From positions 28,204 to 92,203 of the forward strand of contig JAYQSL010000004.1 in NCBI GenBank assembly GCA_038146865.1: DNA of 64,000 nt. Reading direction: 5' to 3'. Position numbers and translations under genes: made by a program. This document shows, piece by piece, positions 18,266 to 27,454 of this stretch (the first letter of the stretch is position 1; the number at the start of each line of letters is the position of its first letter). The notes under the pieces were generated by a model that searched no databases, was not told the origin of the DNA, and was given only the letters and a program-made list of their open reading frames with translations. This DNA is from GCA-2709075 sp038146865 (lineage in GTDB: Bacteria > Pseudomonadota > Alphaproteobacteria > MPNO01 > UBA2964).

Positions 18266-19144
18266 TTAGTGTGACGGACGAAGGGAAGTGGATCCTTCGT
18301 AGTCGCGGATAATTGGATCCCCTTCTGGAAAAATACCGCGGTCTAATATCCAGTTTTGAGTGTCTTTAAAAATTTCATTGGTATAAGGCTCAAAAACAAT
18401 TCGTTCTCCCGGCCCGAAAACACGCGTGTCCATTGTTTCATGAAATCGTTTAGGAAACTCTTTTTTATAGAAATGGGTATATTGATGGGTATGCAGGTCA
18501 ATATCCCTTTGAGCGCGTTTTAAAGCGGTGAAATACTTTTCAATATTCTCATGGTCTGCTGCCTCATCTACCATTGAGGCCATCATAAAGCTTGTGTCTA
18601 TAATTTTTCTAAACCCGAGCTGCTCAAGGTAGTAATACGGTCCACTGAACAAACTTGCGGCGGGGACCTCCCGATCAATTAGTTTTTCCAAGCGTTTGAA
18701 TAACAAGCCATCAGAAAAGGATAAATTTATCTTTTCTGGTTTCATAAACATATCCAGTGCTTCAATAGTCGAATAATGGCTTCCAGACTGATAACCAACC
18801 GAGATTGGAATGTCCGCGAGGTCTTCTGGTCTTTTAATATCGGAGTCGGGGTGCACAAAAATTGCACATGGAGCAACGGAGTACGCGTCTTTATAAAGTA
18901 CGCCGTGCCCTGCAGCGGAGGCCATGTTGACGGTCCAATGACATGCTGAACTGACGTCGCATGTTCTACCTTTTTCAAAGGTCTGATAGGCCCCCACCTT
19001 ATTTCCCAAATCATGTTTTTTTCCGTCATCAGAGTCCAATTGCTCTTTGAACTCATAAGAGAGGCCACAATCTCTGAAATAGCCCTTTTCTTCAGCAACC
19101 CACTCGTGGAGCCTCATGTGTGGAGCGATTATAAAATCAGACAT
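18266..19144 (-). CDS. NMT1/SsuA-like solute-binding-fold protein without signal peptide
   Basis: 292 aa with the type II periplasmic-binding fold of NMT1/THI5/SsuA proteins. Conserved pieces are HEWVAEEKGYFRDCGL at the N-terminus and RPEDLADIPISVGYQSGSHYST in the middle. It begins MSDFIIAPHMRLHEW, with no signal peptide or lipobox, so it is predicted cytoplasmic, unlike transport receptors. No ABC permease or ATPase lies nearby. It may be an enzyme or a cytosolic binding protein. Monocistronic; upstream 19145-19369 holds no other clear gene. Confidence 0.75.
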   Translation of the reverse strand: MSDFIIAPHMRLHEWVAEEKGYFRDCGLSYEFKEQLDSDDGKKHDLGNKVGAYQTFEKGRTCDVSSACHWTVNMASAAGHGVLYKDAYSVAPCAIFVHPDSDIKRPEDLADIPISVGYQSGSHYSTIEALDMFMKPEKINLSFSDGLLFKRLEKLIDREVPAASLFSGPYYYLEQLGFRKIIDTSFMMASMVDEAADHENIEKYFTALKRAQRDIDLHTHQYTHFYKKEFPKRFHETMDTRVFGPGERIVFEPYTNEIFKDTQNWILDRGIFPEGDPIIRDYEGSTSLRPSH

Positions 19145-19369
19145 ATTTATTCCTTTGGTCTTCTAGAAAGCCGTAAATACCTCTTTTTCCGAAGAAAGCG
19201 GGTCTTCAAAAGGCAAGAAATAAGTAGGATAGAGAAGTGGTCTTAAGGTGTCTAGTTAACCCAGATTACTGGAGCTTTTGAAAATGTTTTCTTCGAGAAT
19301 GGACGGTATTACTCGAGAACCAACTTTCGTTATAAATTGGCATGAACATATATAGTTGAGGCTACGAAA

Positions 19370-19753
19370 ATGTTGAATTCCCCATTTGTCAGACTGTCTT
19401 TGGTTGCCATTATATTTTTTATGTTAGGAAAATTGGTTGATATTGGTTTCGGTGGATCGAATAAGGTGGGTTCTCCCTCTCTTACAAGAGCTGAAATCAC
19501 TGAGGCTTTCATTAGCTCGTTTGGAGATCCACACGGTCCACCTGCTCGCGTTTTAGCCTCAGTGATTACGGATGAAAGAGGAAAGATCTCACAAAGTTTT
19601 GCTAGGGCAATGCGTGATCCTAAAAATCCTATCAGCGGCGGTGTTGCGTCTCAGCTTCAGTATAAAAATTCGCCTTTATCAAGAATGATCAGGTCATATT
19701 GTCGCGTTGAGGGGAGCGTATTATCTTGCGGTATTAAAGAGTTCAATCCGTGA
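19370..19753 (+). CDS. Hypothetical protein with N-terminal membrane anchor
   Basis: 127 aa. Residues 8-26 (RLSLVAIIFFMLGKLVDIG) form one membrane segment; the rest is a soluble domain with two Cys near the end (YCRVEGSVLSCG) that could form a disulphide if it faces the periplasm. No known domain is recognised. A GAGG lies about 9 bases before the ATG. Confidence 0.6.
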   Translation: MLNSPFVRLSLVAIIFFMLGKLVDIGFGGSNKVGSPSLTRAEITEAFISSFGDPHGPPARVLASVITDERGKISQSFARAMRDPKNPISGGVASQLQYKNSPLSRMIRSYCRVEGSVLSCGIKEFNP

Positions 19754-19888
19754 AGCCGAAATCAAACAACTTTAGGTCTAGTTAAGCTTCAACTGCATTT
19801 GGACCAACAGGGCTTAGAGGGCTTTGGAGCAACACGCCGAACTTTCCTAGCGCCTCAATGACATAGGGTTCTTTTGAGCGTCCGGATA

Positions 19889-20080
19889 TTATGCCGAATA
19901 ACCCATATCTTGACCGCAGCACATTGGTGATTTTATTTTTCCATGTCCATTAGGGCACTCAGAAACCTGCACGCTGCTTCCGTCGGGTTTTGTAAGGGAT
20001 TGGTTTACAAGTTGCTCATCGCATTTGCCGCAACTTGCGTTAACACTCATTCCACATGCTGCACATTCATAAGTTGCCAT
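19889..20080 (-). CDS. Small zinc-ribbon protein
   Basis: 63 aa with nine Cys in four groups: CAAC (6-9), CGKC (17-20), a single C with P-N-G-H (CPNGHG), and CC near the end (PMCCGQDM). The pattern looks like a rubredoxin-like or double zinc-ribbon fold. I recall very similar short proteins in marine Alphaproteobacteria. GGAG lies just before the ATG. Its function is unknown; a metal-binding or nucleic-acid-binding role is possible. Confidence 0.75.
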   Translation of the reverse strand: MATYECAACGMSVNASCGKCDEQLVNQSLTKPDGSSVQVSECPNGHGKIKSPMCCGQDMGYSA

Positions 20081-20216
20081 AGTTTTCTCCTTGCATAATC
20101 CACTCTCCCAAAACTATCTGGAATCAAATTAAATTTACACAGAAAATTTTGCAGATTTATAACCCTGTGTTTAAGCTGTATTTCTTGATGGGAGTTTAAA
20201 CCAACAACAAAAGCCG

Positions 20217-21215
20217 ATGGATTTATTAACTCAGGGTCTGGTTGGAGCATCTATTCCTCTTATTTTATCAAATAAGAAACAGGCCGGGGTGGCTGCATTA
20301 TCTGGTTTTCTGGCGGGGATGGCTCCCGATCTGGATGCTCTAATTCGTTCCCCAACGGATAGCTTGTTATTCCTAGAATATCACCGCCAGTTCACACATT
20401 CGTTTTTGTTTATACCGATTGGGGGCGCTTTAGTGGCCCTGGTTTTATTTCCAATCCTGAACCTGAGGAGAAGAGTTGGTTTTTTGACATTATGGTTTTG
20501 GTGTTGTCTTGGCTTTGGGACCCACGGTATTCTTGATGCCGCTACATCATATGGAACTCAGCTTTTTTGGCCATTTTCTGAAGCAAGATACGCTTTTCGA
20601 ATTATCTCTATTGTAGATCCAATATTTTCAATTCCAATCCTTGTTGGGGTCCTTGGCAGCATTTTTCTAAAAAGGAAAAGATGGTGCATTTGTGCGGTCG
20701 TCTGGGGGCTTTGTTATCTTGGCTTTGCCAATGTTCAAAAAGCTACTGCTCAAGCGAGTGCTCAGCAGCTTGCGAGCGCACGAGGACATATTCCTGTGCG
20801 TCTGGAGGTCAAGCCCACGTTTGGTAATACGTTTCTTTGGCGCTCAATTTATGAATTTGACGGTCGGTTTTATGTAGATGCAATTCGGACTGTTTTTGGG
20901 GCAATTCAGGTGACTGGTTCGTCGATAGAGAAGTTGGATGTAAATAAACAATTTCCTTGGTTGAGAAAAGATACCCAGCAGAGAAGGGATTTAGAGAGGT
21001 TTGCGCATTTTAGTGATGGTTTTCTTGCGAAGGTGAACGGCGGGTCTGAGAGAGTTGCGGATATTCGTTATTCTTTTTTGCCTAACACCATTGAGCCTCT
21101 CTGGTCTATTCGTTTGCGCCAAGACGCCCTTGATAGTCAGCATGTCACCTTTGAGACCCACAGAGAGAGGTCTGCTCAAAAATTTAGTGCTTTGGTAAAA
21201 ATGATTTTCCAGTAA
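20217..21215 (+). CDS. YdjM/DUF457-type membrane-bound metal-dependent hydrolase
   Basis: 332 aa. The N-terminal membrane domain (about residues 1-180) has the family motifs MDLLTQGLVGA, APDLDAL, HRQFTHS and HGILDAATSYGTQLFWPFS, whose His and Asp residues would bind metal. The C-terminal part (about 180-332) is soluble. Family members are annotated as LexA-regulated, membrane-bound hydrolases, but the real reaction is not settled. No LexA box was recognised upstream. It is divergent from the zinc-ribbon gene. Confidence 0.85.
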   Translation: MDLLTQGLVGASIPLILSNKKQAGVAALSGFLAGMAPDLDALIRSPTDSLLFLEYHRQFTHSFLFIPIGGALVALVLFPILNLRRRVGFLTLWFWCCLGFGTHGILDAATSYGTQLFWPFSEARYAFRIISIVDPIFSIPILVGVLGSIFLKRKRWCICAVVWGLCYLGFANVQKATAQASAQQLASARGHIPVRLEVKPTFGNTFLWRSIYEFDGRFYVDAIRTVFGAIQVTGSSIEKLDVNKQFPWLRKDTQQRRDLERFAHFSDGFLAKVNGGSERVADIRYSFLPNTIEPLWSIRLRQDALDSQHVTFETHRERSAQKFSALVKMIFQ

Positions 21216-22009
21216 TAGGGAAACACAATGAATTCTATCACGCCTTTGTATACGGATTGGGGTCTATGAACCCCCGAGATATTTAGGGCATTATAGGAGT
21301 GGGTTCTAGGTATACCATTGCGGTTAAACAAACCGTCAGAAGTATCGTGAAAAAAACGGTCCCAAGAAGGCGGATCTGTCGTAGTCGTCGGCATTCATTT
21401 TTTTCATACATGACCCGTTTGCGATATTCTAATTTATCTTGATCTTGAATAAGCAACTGTGTTTTCACCTGAACCTCGTTTTTTTCAATCCGAGGCACAA
21501 TGAACAAGAAATTTGTCAGAGGTTTGATGAGATTATGGAGAAACAAAGGCTTTTGTGAGTTGGTCTACGCCTATGTATCTAATCCTTTGGAGAATTAGCT
21601 ACTATGGGTAATGCTGTTTATTCTCTAAAAAACTTTTCCAAGTAACCATGCGGTATCTGCCCACAGGACTACTGCCAACCAGGTTGCCATATGGAGGTGC
21701 GCGAGATTAAGAGGAAATAAAGCCGTAAGTTTTTTCATAAACTGATTACGATGGGGGCGAGGTTTGGATCACCTCGATCTTAGCGGTTTCTATTAGGACT
21801 CAGTTAGGGCGGAGGGCTAACGGTCAAATAAGGCTAGAGTAAAAAAGTAAAAAATTTTTTCTAAAATTTTAAAAAAGAAAAAACTTTCTAAAAAAAAGAT
21901 AATAAATAATTTTAAAGAAAAAATATTTTGATTAATTAATTATTTTGGGTGGAAACGTTTCTGATAAAGCGACATAAGGTTTTTTATAAATTCAGAAATG
22001 GAGTTTCAG
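21216..22009. other. 794-base stretch with no convincing gene
   Basis: No frame has both a good start and a ribosome site. The minus strand holds two weak candidates: one at 21283-21546 with one membrane-like segment (RLLGTVFFTILLTVCLTAMV), and a 37-codon one at 21738-21625 beginning MKKLTALFPL with a hydrophobic middle. Neither has Shine-Dalgarno support. From about 21838 to 21960 the sequence is almost all A and T and probably belongs to the peroxiredoxin promoter region. It may be remnants of a degraded small-membrane-protein pair. Confidence 0.4.
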
Positions 22010-22663
22010 ATGGCCTTAAGAATAAATGACCTAATCCCAGATTTAACAGTGCAAACTGACCAGGGTGCATTCACTCTTCACGACTGGATCGGTGACAGCT
22101 GGACCATTTTGTTTTCTCACCCAAAGGATTTTACGCCCGTCTGCACCACTGAATTTGGAGCCGTTGCAAGCCTTGCCCCGGAGTGGGATTCAAGGAACGT
22201 CAAAGTTATTGGTGTATCTGTTGATAGCGCGGAGGATCACTCCAGGTGGAAGAGTGATATCTCACAAGTCGGGGGCGCAGAGGCAGGTTTTCCGATAATT
22301 GCTGATATCGATTTAGAAGTATCTAAGGCTTTTGATATGTTGCCAGCGGAAGCCTATTTGCCAGATGGGCGAACTCCAAATGACACAGCTACAGTAAGGT
22401 CCGTTTTTATCATCGGTCCTGATAAGAGGTTGAAGCTCTCTATGACTTACCCGATGACTGTGGGCCGTAACTTTGGAGAGGTTTTAAGAGCACTAGATGC
22501 TCTTCAAACATCTGCCGCAAATAATGTTGCGACACCTGTAAACTGGCAGCCAGGAGAAGACATTATAATTCCAACTGCGGTCAGTGATGAAGAAGCAGCA
22601 GCAAAGTATGGAACCTTTGAAAAGATTTTGCCCTACCTCAGAAAAGCTGCTTTACCCCGCTAA
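22010..22663 (+). CDS. 1-Cys peroxiredoxin (Prx6 type)
   Basis: 217 aa thiol peroxidase that reduces hydrogen peroxide and organic peroxides. The peroxidatic Cys is in DFTPVCTTEFG (about residue 45). There is no second catalytic Cys, and the long C-terminal domain (VNWQPGEDIIIPTAVSDEEA) marks the Prx6 class. I start at ATG 22010, since TGGAG precedes it by 7 bases; a closer upstream ATG at 21998 would place that site inside the gene. It has a very AT-rich upstream region and is convergent with the CoxL-like gene. Confidence 0.92.
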   Translation: MALRINDLIPDLTVQTDQGAFTLHDWIGDSWTILFSHPKDFTPVCTTEFGAVASLAPEWDSRNVKVIGVSVDSAEDHSRWKSDISQVGGAEAGFPIIADIDLEVSKAFDMLPAEAYLPDGRTPNDTATVRSVFIIGPDKRLKLSMTYPMTVGRNFGEVLRALDALQTSAANNVATPVNWQPGEDIIIPTAVSDEEAAAKYGTFEKILPYLRKAALPR

Positions 22664-22825
22664 GGAAGGGGACGCTTTTCAAAAAAACTTTGGTGAAAAG
22701 TTTGATCGTAAAAAATCCAACTCTGCCCTGTCTTCCTTCCAGGGGCGGGGCAGAGACCATGGGGCTTTTCTTATAGAATCCTCATGGACTGTATATCTAT
22801 TCCTGTTTTCCAAATACAAGCAGGT

Positions 22826-25153
22826 TTATGCGGCTTTTGCGTCATTTATTGCTTTCCATATTGTTTGTGGCGTGGCCGGCATCGTCAAATTGGTGACCCC
22901 CACGGGTTTTAATGCATCGTGGATGGCATTCATGACGGCTGCGATACCAGCTACTGTTCCACCTTCGCCTGCACCCTTCACGCCAAGTGGATTTTGTTTT
23001 GTAGGTACGGGGTGCCGGTCAATCTGGAACTCGCAAAAATCATCCGCCCGAGGCATGCAGTAGTCTAAAAATGATCCTGTGAGGTTTTGTCCAGAGGCGG
23101 GATCATAAACAATTTGTTCCATTAAAGCTTGTCCTGCTGCCTGGGCTATCGCTCCGACTGCTTGTCCATCTACTAGTGCGGGGTTGAGTTCAACGCCAAC
23201 ATCATGGACGGCAGCATATTTGACGATCTGTGACTTTCCAGTTTCTGGGTCGATTTCAACTTCGCAAATATGAAAATCATTGGGAATATTAGAGCTATCG
23301 GGCGTCCAGCTCGCTGTTTCATTGAGCCCAAATTCCATCCCATCGGGCAACCTGTCAGGTTTGAAGGCTGTTTTAGCAACATCAGTAAAATTGACCGAGC
23401 GGTCTGTTCCGGTGACCGTGAAATCACCGTCTTCAAAATCGATGTCTTCCTCTGCCGCTTCAAGCATATGGGCGGCTATTTTTCGACATTTTTCACGAGT
23501 CTTTTCTGCTGCCAGTAAGACAACAGAGCCACAAATAGTTGCGGTTCTGGCTGCGCCTGTCCCTGAGCCCCATGCGTGTTTTGATGTATCTCCTTCGACA
23601 CAGCGTATCATGTCTGAGTCCATTCCCAGCACCTCGGAAACGATCTGCGTGTAAATTGTTTGATGACTTTGTCCCCCTGCAGTTGAAGCCGTGAGGACTG
23701 TTACGGTGCCGGAAGGATCGAACCTTAATTCAGCCATTTCCGGGGCGGGGCTTCCGGAGGGATCGACAGCGGCCGATACACCCACGCCATATAATTTACC
23801 TCTTGCCTCAGCGTTTTTTCGACGAGCTTCGATATTTTTATAGTCTGCTAACGTTATGCACTTATCCATAAGTGCCTCAAATTCGCCGCAGTCATAGCTT
23901 TGACCGTTTGCAAGCTTTACTGGCATGGCATCAGCGGAAATAAAATTCCGACGCCGAATTTCGGTTGGGTCCATGCTTAGCTCGGCAGCCGCCATATCGA
24001 CGAGCCTCTCTAGCACATAGGAGCCAGGAGTTCCTGAGGGCCCTCTGTAATTCGCCATTGGTTGTGTATTTGTAAGAATTGCTCTCGAGTACCCGTAAAC
24101 AGTGGGTATATCGTAGTTCCCGACAGTGTAGGCCGCGATACCGTTTGGTGTACCAAATCCATTCATGGAAAGGTAGGCGCCAACATTACAGTGTGCGTTG
24201 TATCTAACGGCCAGTATTTTTCCGTTATCATCGAAACCCATTTCAGCATCGACGATAACATCACGGGCTTGGTCATCTGAAATATGGCCTTCCGAACGTT
24301 CGCAAGTCCATTTAACGGGACGTCCGAGGCGTTTTGATGCCCAGGCGACAACAGGAACTTCTGGATATAGTCCACCCTTCATCCCAAAAGATCCGCCAAC
24401 ATCGCCAGCAATCATTGTCATTTGATTCTCCGGGATATTAAACACGCGCTGGCACATCATGGTCCGCCAGGTGAAAGGTCGTTGCTGACAAGCATAGATC
24501 GTAAAATGGTCGCGGCCAGGATCGTAATCGGCAGCGACAGCGCGAGGCTCCATTGTATTGGCGGTTACCCGACTAATGGTGAACGTATCTTTGACCACAT
24601 GCGGCGCCTCTTCGAGCGCTTGTGCTGTCGTATCAGAATTACCTTTCCGATTACAAAAGGCCTCGTTATCCGCGCAGCCCTCGTAAATCGCAAAAGATCC
24701 CGACGCCACCCCTGAGCGAGGGTCTGTATTGATTGGTAGAGGATCAAATTCAATGATAATCGCCTCTGCAGCGTCTTTCGCAGCGTTGATCGTCTCTGCT
24801 ACAACGCAAGCTATCATTTGTCCAATGTGGGTAACCTTGTTAACGGCTAACCCTGGACGAGGCGGCCTAAAACCCGCTTCACCATCGGATCTTTTAGGTG
24901 GAGCAGAGCCCGGAACGTTGCCCAATTCGTCTTCGACATAATCCTCTCCGACAAGGATATCCAAAATGCCAGGTAGTTTCTTTGCTGCATCAATGTCTAG
25001 TTTTGTAATAAGGGCATGAGCGAAAGGTGAGCGCAAAAAAACGGCGTGTGCGGCGCCTCTGAGGGGGACATCGTCCGTATATTGTCCTTTTCCCATCAGA
25101 AGGCGAGGCGCTTCAGTTTGTGTAACAGGCTGGCTTATTGAATATCGCGGCAT
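22826..25153 (-). CDS. CoxL/xanthine-dehydrogenase-family molybdopterin-binding subunit (orphan)
   Basis: 775 aa large subunit of a molybdenum hydroxylase. The first domain (about 15-125) has KGQYTDDV; cofactor-binding loops include GDVGGSFGMKGG and the C-terminal KGAGEGG with the likely catalytic Glu. The active-site loop that reads AYRGAGR in aldehyde/xanthine types and AYxCSFR in CO dehydrogenase reads NYRGPSGTPG here, so the substrate is unlike either model. No small or medium subunit lies beside it; those in this window are at 49816-51122. A cytochrome c gene precedes it on the same strand. It may oxidise an aldehyde or N-heterocycle; this is inference. Confidence 0.9.
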   Translation of the reverse strand: MPRYSISQPVTQTEAPRLLMGKGQYTDDVPLRGAAHAVFLRSPFAHALITKLDIDAAKKLPGILDILVGEDYVEDELGNVPGSAPPKRSDGEAGFRPPRPGLAVNKVTHIGQMIACVVAETINAAKDAAEAIIIEFDPLPINTDPRSGVASGSFAIYEGCADNEAFCNRKGNSDTTAQALEEAPHVVKDTFTISRVTANTMEPRAVAADYDPGRDHFTIYACQQRPFTWRTMMCQRVFNIPENQMTMIAGDVGGSFGMKGGLYPEVPVVAWASKRLGRPVKWTCERSEGHISDDQARDVIVDAEMGFDDNGKILAVRYNAHCNVGAYLSMNGFGTPNGIAAYTVGNYDIPTVYGYSRAILTNTQPMANYRGPSGTPGSYVLERLVDMAAAELSMDPTEIRRRNFISADAMPVKLANGQSYDCGEFEALMDKCITLADYKNIEARRKNAEARGKLYGVGVSAAVDPSGSPAPEMAELRFDPSGTVTVLTASTAGGQSHQTIYTQIVSEVLGMDSDMIRCVEGDTSKHAWGSGTGAARTATICGSVVLLAAEKTREKCRKIAAHMLEAAEEDIDFEDGDFTVTGTDRSVNFTDVAKTAFKPDRLPDGMEFGLNETASWTPDSSNIPNDFHICEVEIDPETGKSQIVKYAAVHDVGVELNPALVDGQAVGAIAQAAGQALMEQIVYDPASGQNLTGSFLDYCMPRADDFCEFQIDRHPVPTKQNPLGVKGAGEGGTVAGIAAVMNAIHDALKPVGVTNLTMPATPQTIWKAINDAKAA

Positions 25154-25354
25154 TTTGGCATTCCTGAAGTTGGGAAGATTGAAGAATTTAATATTTTAGC
25201 TGGGCCTCGGGAACAAGTCCAACGTTCACCTAAGATGTCATGGAAAAGAGAAAAGATTTTAAAAGACATCCGTTTTAATATTGATATAAAATATTAATAA
25301 AAATATATAAAATATTGTTATTAAATAATTTAATTTTAAAAAATATGGCTTTTT

Positions 25355-25852
25355 CTATTGAGTGTCACGGGCCCTAGAGTTGATTAGATCATGGCGTCTT
25401 TGGATCTCCTTCGGCCAGCTTCTTTTGATAAAGGATAAAACAGCGATTATTTCACGATCGCTCAAAATTTCTGCATAAGCCGGCATATTATTGGGATATT
25501 TTTGTCCGATCATTTTTTCCACACCGTATTTGGTTAGTTCAAATAAATGGGCGTCTGAATGGTGCCAGGTATGGCCTGTTTGATCATGCGGTGGGGCAGG
25601 GAGTTTGCCGTCTGGACCTCGCACTTGCCAATTTGTCTGACCTTCCAAATTGGCGCCATGACAGGAAGCACATTGGGTAGCGTAGACCTGCTTACCTAGG
25701 GCCACGAGCTCGAGATCTTCTGGGAGTAAAACGATATCCTTTGTTAGGTTCACGTTTTCGAATGACCGATAAACAATGTAGGAGAGGCAAATAAGTGTCG
25801 CTGAGAGGATAACTAAGAGAAGTTTCCTATCTTTTAGCGGTTTGATGAACAT
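25355..25852 (-). CDS. Membrane-anchored c-type cytochrome
   Basis: 165 aa. One N-terminal membrane helix (KLLLVILSATLICLSYIVY) is followed by one haem domain with CASCH (about residue 61-65) and a likely axial Met in NNMPAY (about 123). It faces the periplasm. It lies 201 AT-rich bases before the CoxL-like gene on the same strand, which suggests it could take electrons from that enzyme, as cytochromes do in nicotinate dehydrogenase-type systems, but a shared transcript is not proven. Confidence 0.87.
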   Translation of the reverse strand: MFIKPLKDRKLLLVILSATLICLSYIVYRSFENVNLTKDIVLLPEDLELVALGKQVYATQCASCHGANLEGQTNWQVRGPDGKLPAPPHDQTGHTWHHSDAHLFELTKYGVEKMIGQKYPNNMPAYAEILSDREIIAVLSFIKRSWPKEIQRRHDLINSRARDTQ

Positions 25853-26011
25853 CAGTCTTTCGCTTTCACCTATCTTTCCAGGATCTAGTAATGCTTTTTG
25901 AAAGTTTCAATTATAGCTTTATAGCAGACCGTAATAGGTACAGATTTGATGCCGCGGCGACCTCCTATTTGATTCCTTGTAGGTGTTAGATTTTTTGAAA
26001 TTGAGATAAAA

Positions 26012-26039
26012 AAACGGCCCTTCAAAAGAAGGACCGTTT
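26012..26039 (-). terminator. Terminator after the TctC-type gene
   Basis: A 12-bp stem with one mismatch (26012-26023 with 26028-26039), 4-base loop, followed on the minus strand by seven T residues. It lies 28 bases past the TctC-type stop. Confidence 0.8.
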
Positions 26040-26066
26040 CTTGCTAATTAGCGGTTTTAGTTTTTT

Positions 26067-27104
26067 TTAAGACTTCTTTTTCTTAGTGTAGAGACCCTTT
26101 TTAATGGCTTTGACGACGTCCGGTGTCGCTGCTGCGAAGCCTTCTTTGATAATTGCTCGGATTTGATCCGGATAAACCGGAGAGTGTTCCACTCGGCGGG
26201 CTAGCACTCGTTCCTTAAACTTGGGATCTTTGAGCATCTTGTCGAAAGCCTTGGTCATGATGTCCACGACATTCTTTGGCGCCCCAGGCGGGAGGTAAAA
26301 CCCTTGCCCCACCCTCAGGTTTGTATTCAAAACAGTGAACATCTTGTGGTTCATGGTTCCTGGTTTAAGAAGATCTCCTAGGTGAGGAACGCCTTTTACG
26401 AATTCAGAGTCACTTTTAGGACCATACATGATGATTGGGATAATTTTCTTTTCAGGTAGCCAGGTTGGTCGCACACCGGTGAATCCTGAAAGGAAGTTAT
26501 TACGGCCACCAGCTTCACCTTTTTCGATAGCTAGGTTCATGGCACCGCCACCTTTGTACCCTAATATGATATTCATTTTGGCATTCAGAGTTGCGTTAAC
26601 CAGTCTTGGAAAAATTGATCCAGAGGAAGCAAAGCCGCTCGATGCAATAGTCGTCTTTTTGTCCAAAATGTCTTGAAGTTTGGTAACTCCAGTCTTGTGC
26701 CAGAAAAAGATCCCGGCAGCTCTGGCCGCTGGGGCACCCAACCATTCGAATTTTCTCGCATCATATTTGACATTGCGTACAAGAGGCGTGGTTATTACAC
26801 CAGGGGCAACCATCGCAAGATACTCTCCCGATTTCGGAGCCACATTAGCCATATAATTGGCCGATTTTGCGCCACCCGCACCAGGCATGTTTTGAATTAA
26901 TGTCTTCGGGTTTCCAGGAATATAGTTGGCTATATTTCTTTGGACGAGCTGACAATAGACATGATAGGTGCCACCCGATCCAGAGGGTACCTGAACAGTA
27001 ATTGTTTTTCCGGCAAAATAATTACCATGCCCACCAGCAATGGCATTAGTCCCTAAAGAGACCGCTGCGGCTATTGCTGTGGCCGTTAATGTAACTTTAA
27101 TCAC
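26067..27104 (-). CDS. Tripartite tricarboxylate transporter substrate-binding protein (TctC/Bug family), solitary
   Basis: 345 aa periplasmic receptor. GTG at 27104 is chosen, with GGGAG upstream and a clean signal peptide (IKVTLTATAIAAAVSLGTNAIA); the in-frame ATG further up lies over an operator-like inverted repeat. Family motifs include GKTITVQVPSGSGGTYH and NMPGAGG. No TctA or TctB gene is adjacent, which is common for Bug proteins. The C-terminal tail is Lys-rich. It ends in a strong terminator. Confidence 0.88.
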   Translation of the reverse strand: MIKVTLTATAIAAAVSLGTNAIAGGHGNYFAGKTITVQVPSGSGGTYHVYCQLVQRNIANYIPGNPKTLIQNMPGAGGAKSANYMANVAPKSGEYLAMVAPGVITTPLVRNVKYDARKFEWLGAPAARAAGIFFWHKTGVTKLQDILDKKTTIASSGFASSGSIFPRLVNATLNAKMNIILGYKGGGAMNLAIEKGEAGGRNNFLSGFTGVRPTWLPEKKIIPIIMYGPKSDSEFVKGVPHLGDLLKPGTMNHKMFTVLNTNLRVGQGFYLPPGAPKNVVDIMTKAFDKMLKDPKFKERVLARRVEHSPVYPDQIRAIIKEGFAAATPDVVKAIKKGLYTKKKKS

Positions 27105-27454
27105 TTGTTTCTCCCTGTTGTTGCGCGTTTGTTTTTGTTTAATTCTGTATGCTAATGCATACAAAAGTGGTTACACCGACTAAACGCTAACATTGACCAA
27201 GGTAGACGTCGACAAAATTTTGTTGAATCTGTTTCATAAAAATTCGATCAAAAATCATCAATTTTTTTGTTGAAAATCTTAGGAGGCGTGTGCGTCCAAT
27301 CCTGGGGCTGATATGATCGGTTGGTCGAAAATGATACTTGCAGTGTCTCGTAACTGCTTTTTTAAAACAGCCCCTCAAAGCGTTCTCGAATTTTAAGGAG
27401 CAAGAGGGGTAGAGCGATTATTGACCAATGATCGCATCGGGATAATCTTTTAGT
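27105..27454. other. 350-base intergenic region between divergent genes
   Basis: It lies between a minus-strand TctC-type gene and a plus-strand aldo/keto reductase and so holds both promoters. The only clear structure is an inverted repeat at 27146-27163. No convincing short gene or RNA was seen. Confidence 0.6.
27146..27163. promoter_or_regulatory. Operator-like inverted repeat upstream of the TctC-type gene
   Basis: Perfect 7-bp arms TGTATGC and GCATACA separated by TAAT, 42 bases upstream of the GTG start. The TGTATnC pattern resembles GntR-family operators. No regulator gene is nearby, so the binder is unknown. Confidence 0.45.

Noticed and set aside
22721..22755. Inverted repeat CTCTGCCC/GGGCAGAG between the peroxiredoxin and CoxL-like genes
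   Set aside because: The loop is long (about 19 bases) and no T run follows directly; may be a weak terminator but not supported enough.
27187..27378. 63-codon minus-strand frame in the intergenic gap
   Set aside because: No ribosome site and no domain; the gap is better read as two promoters.
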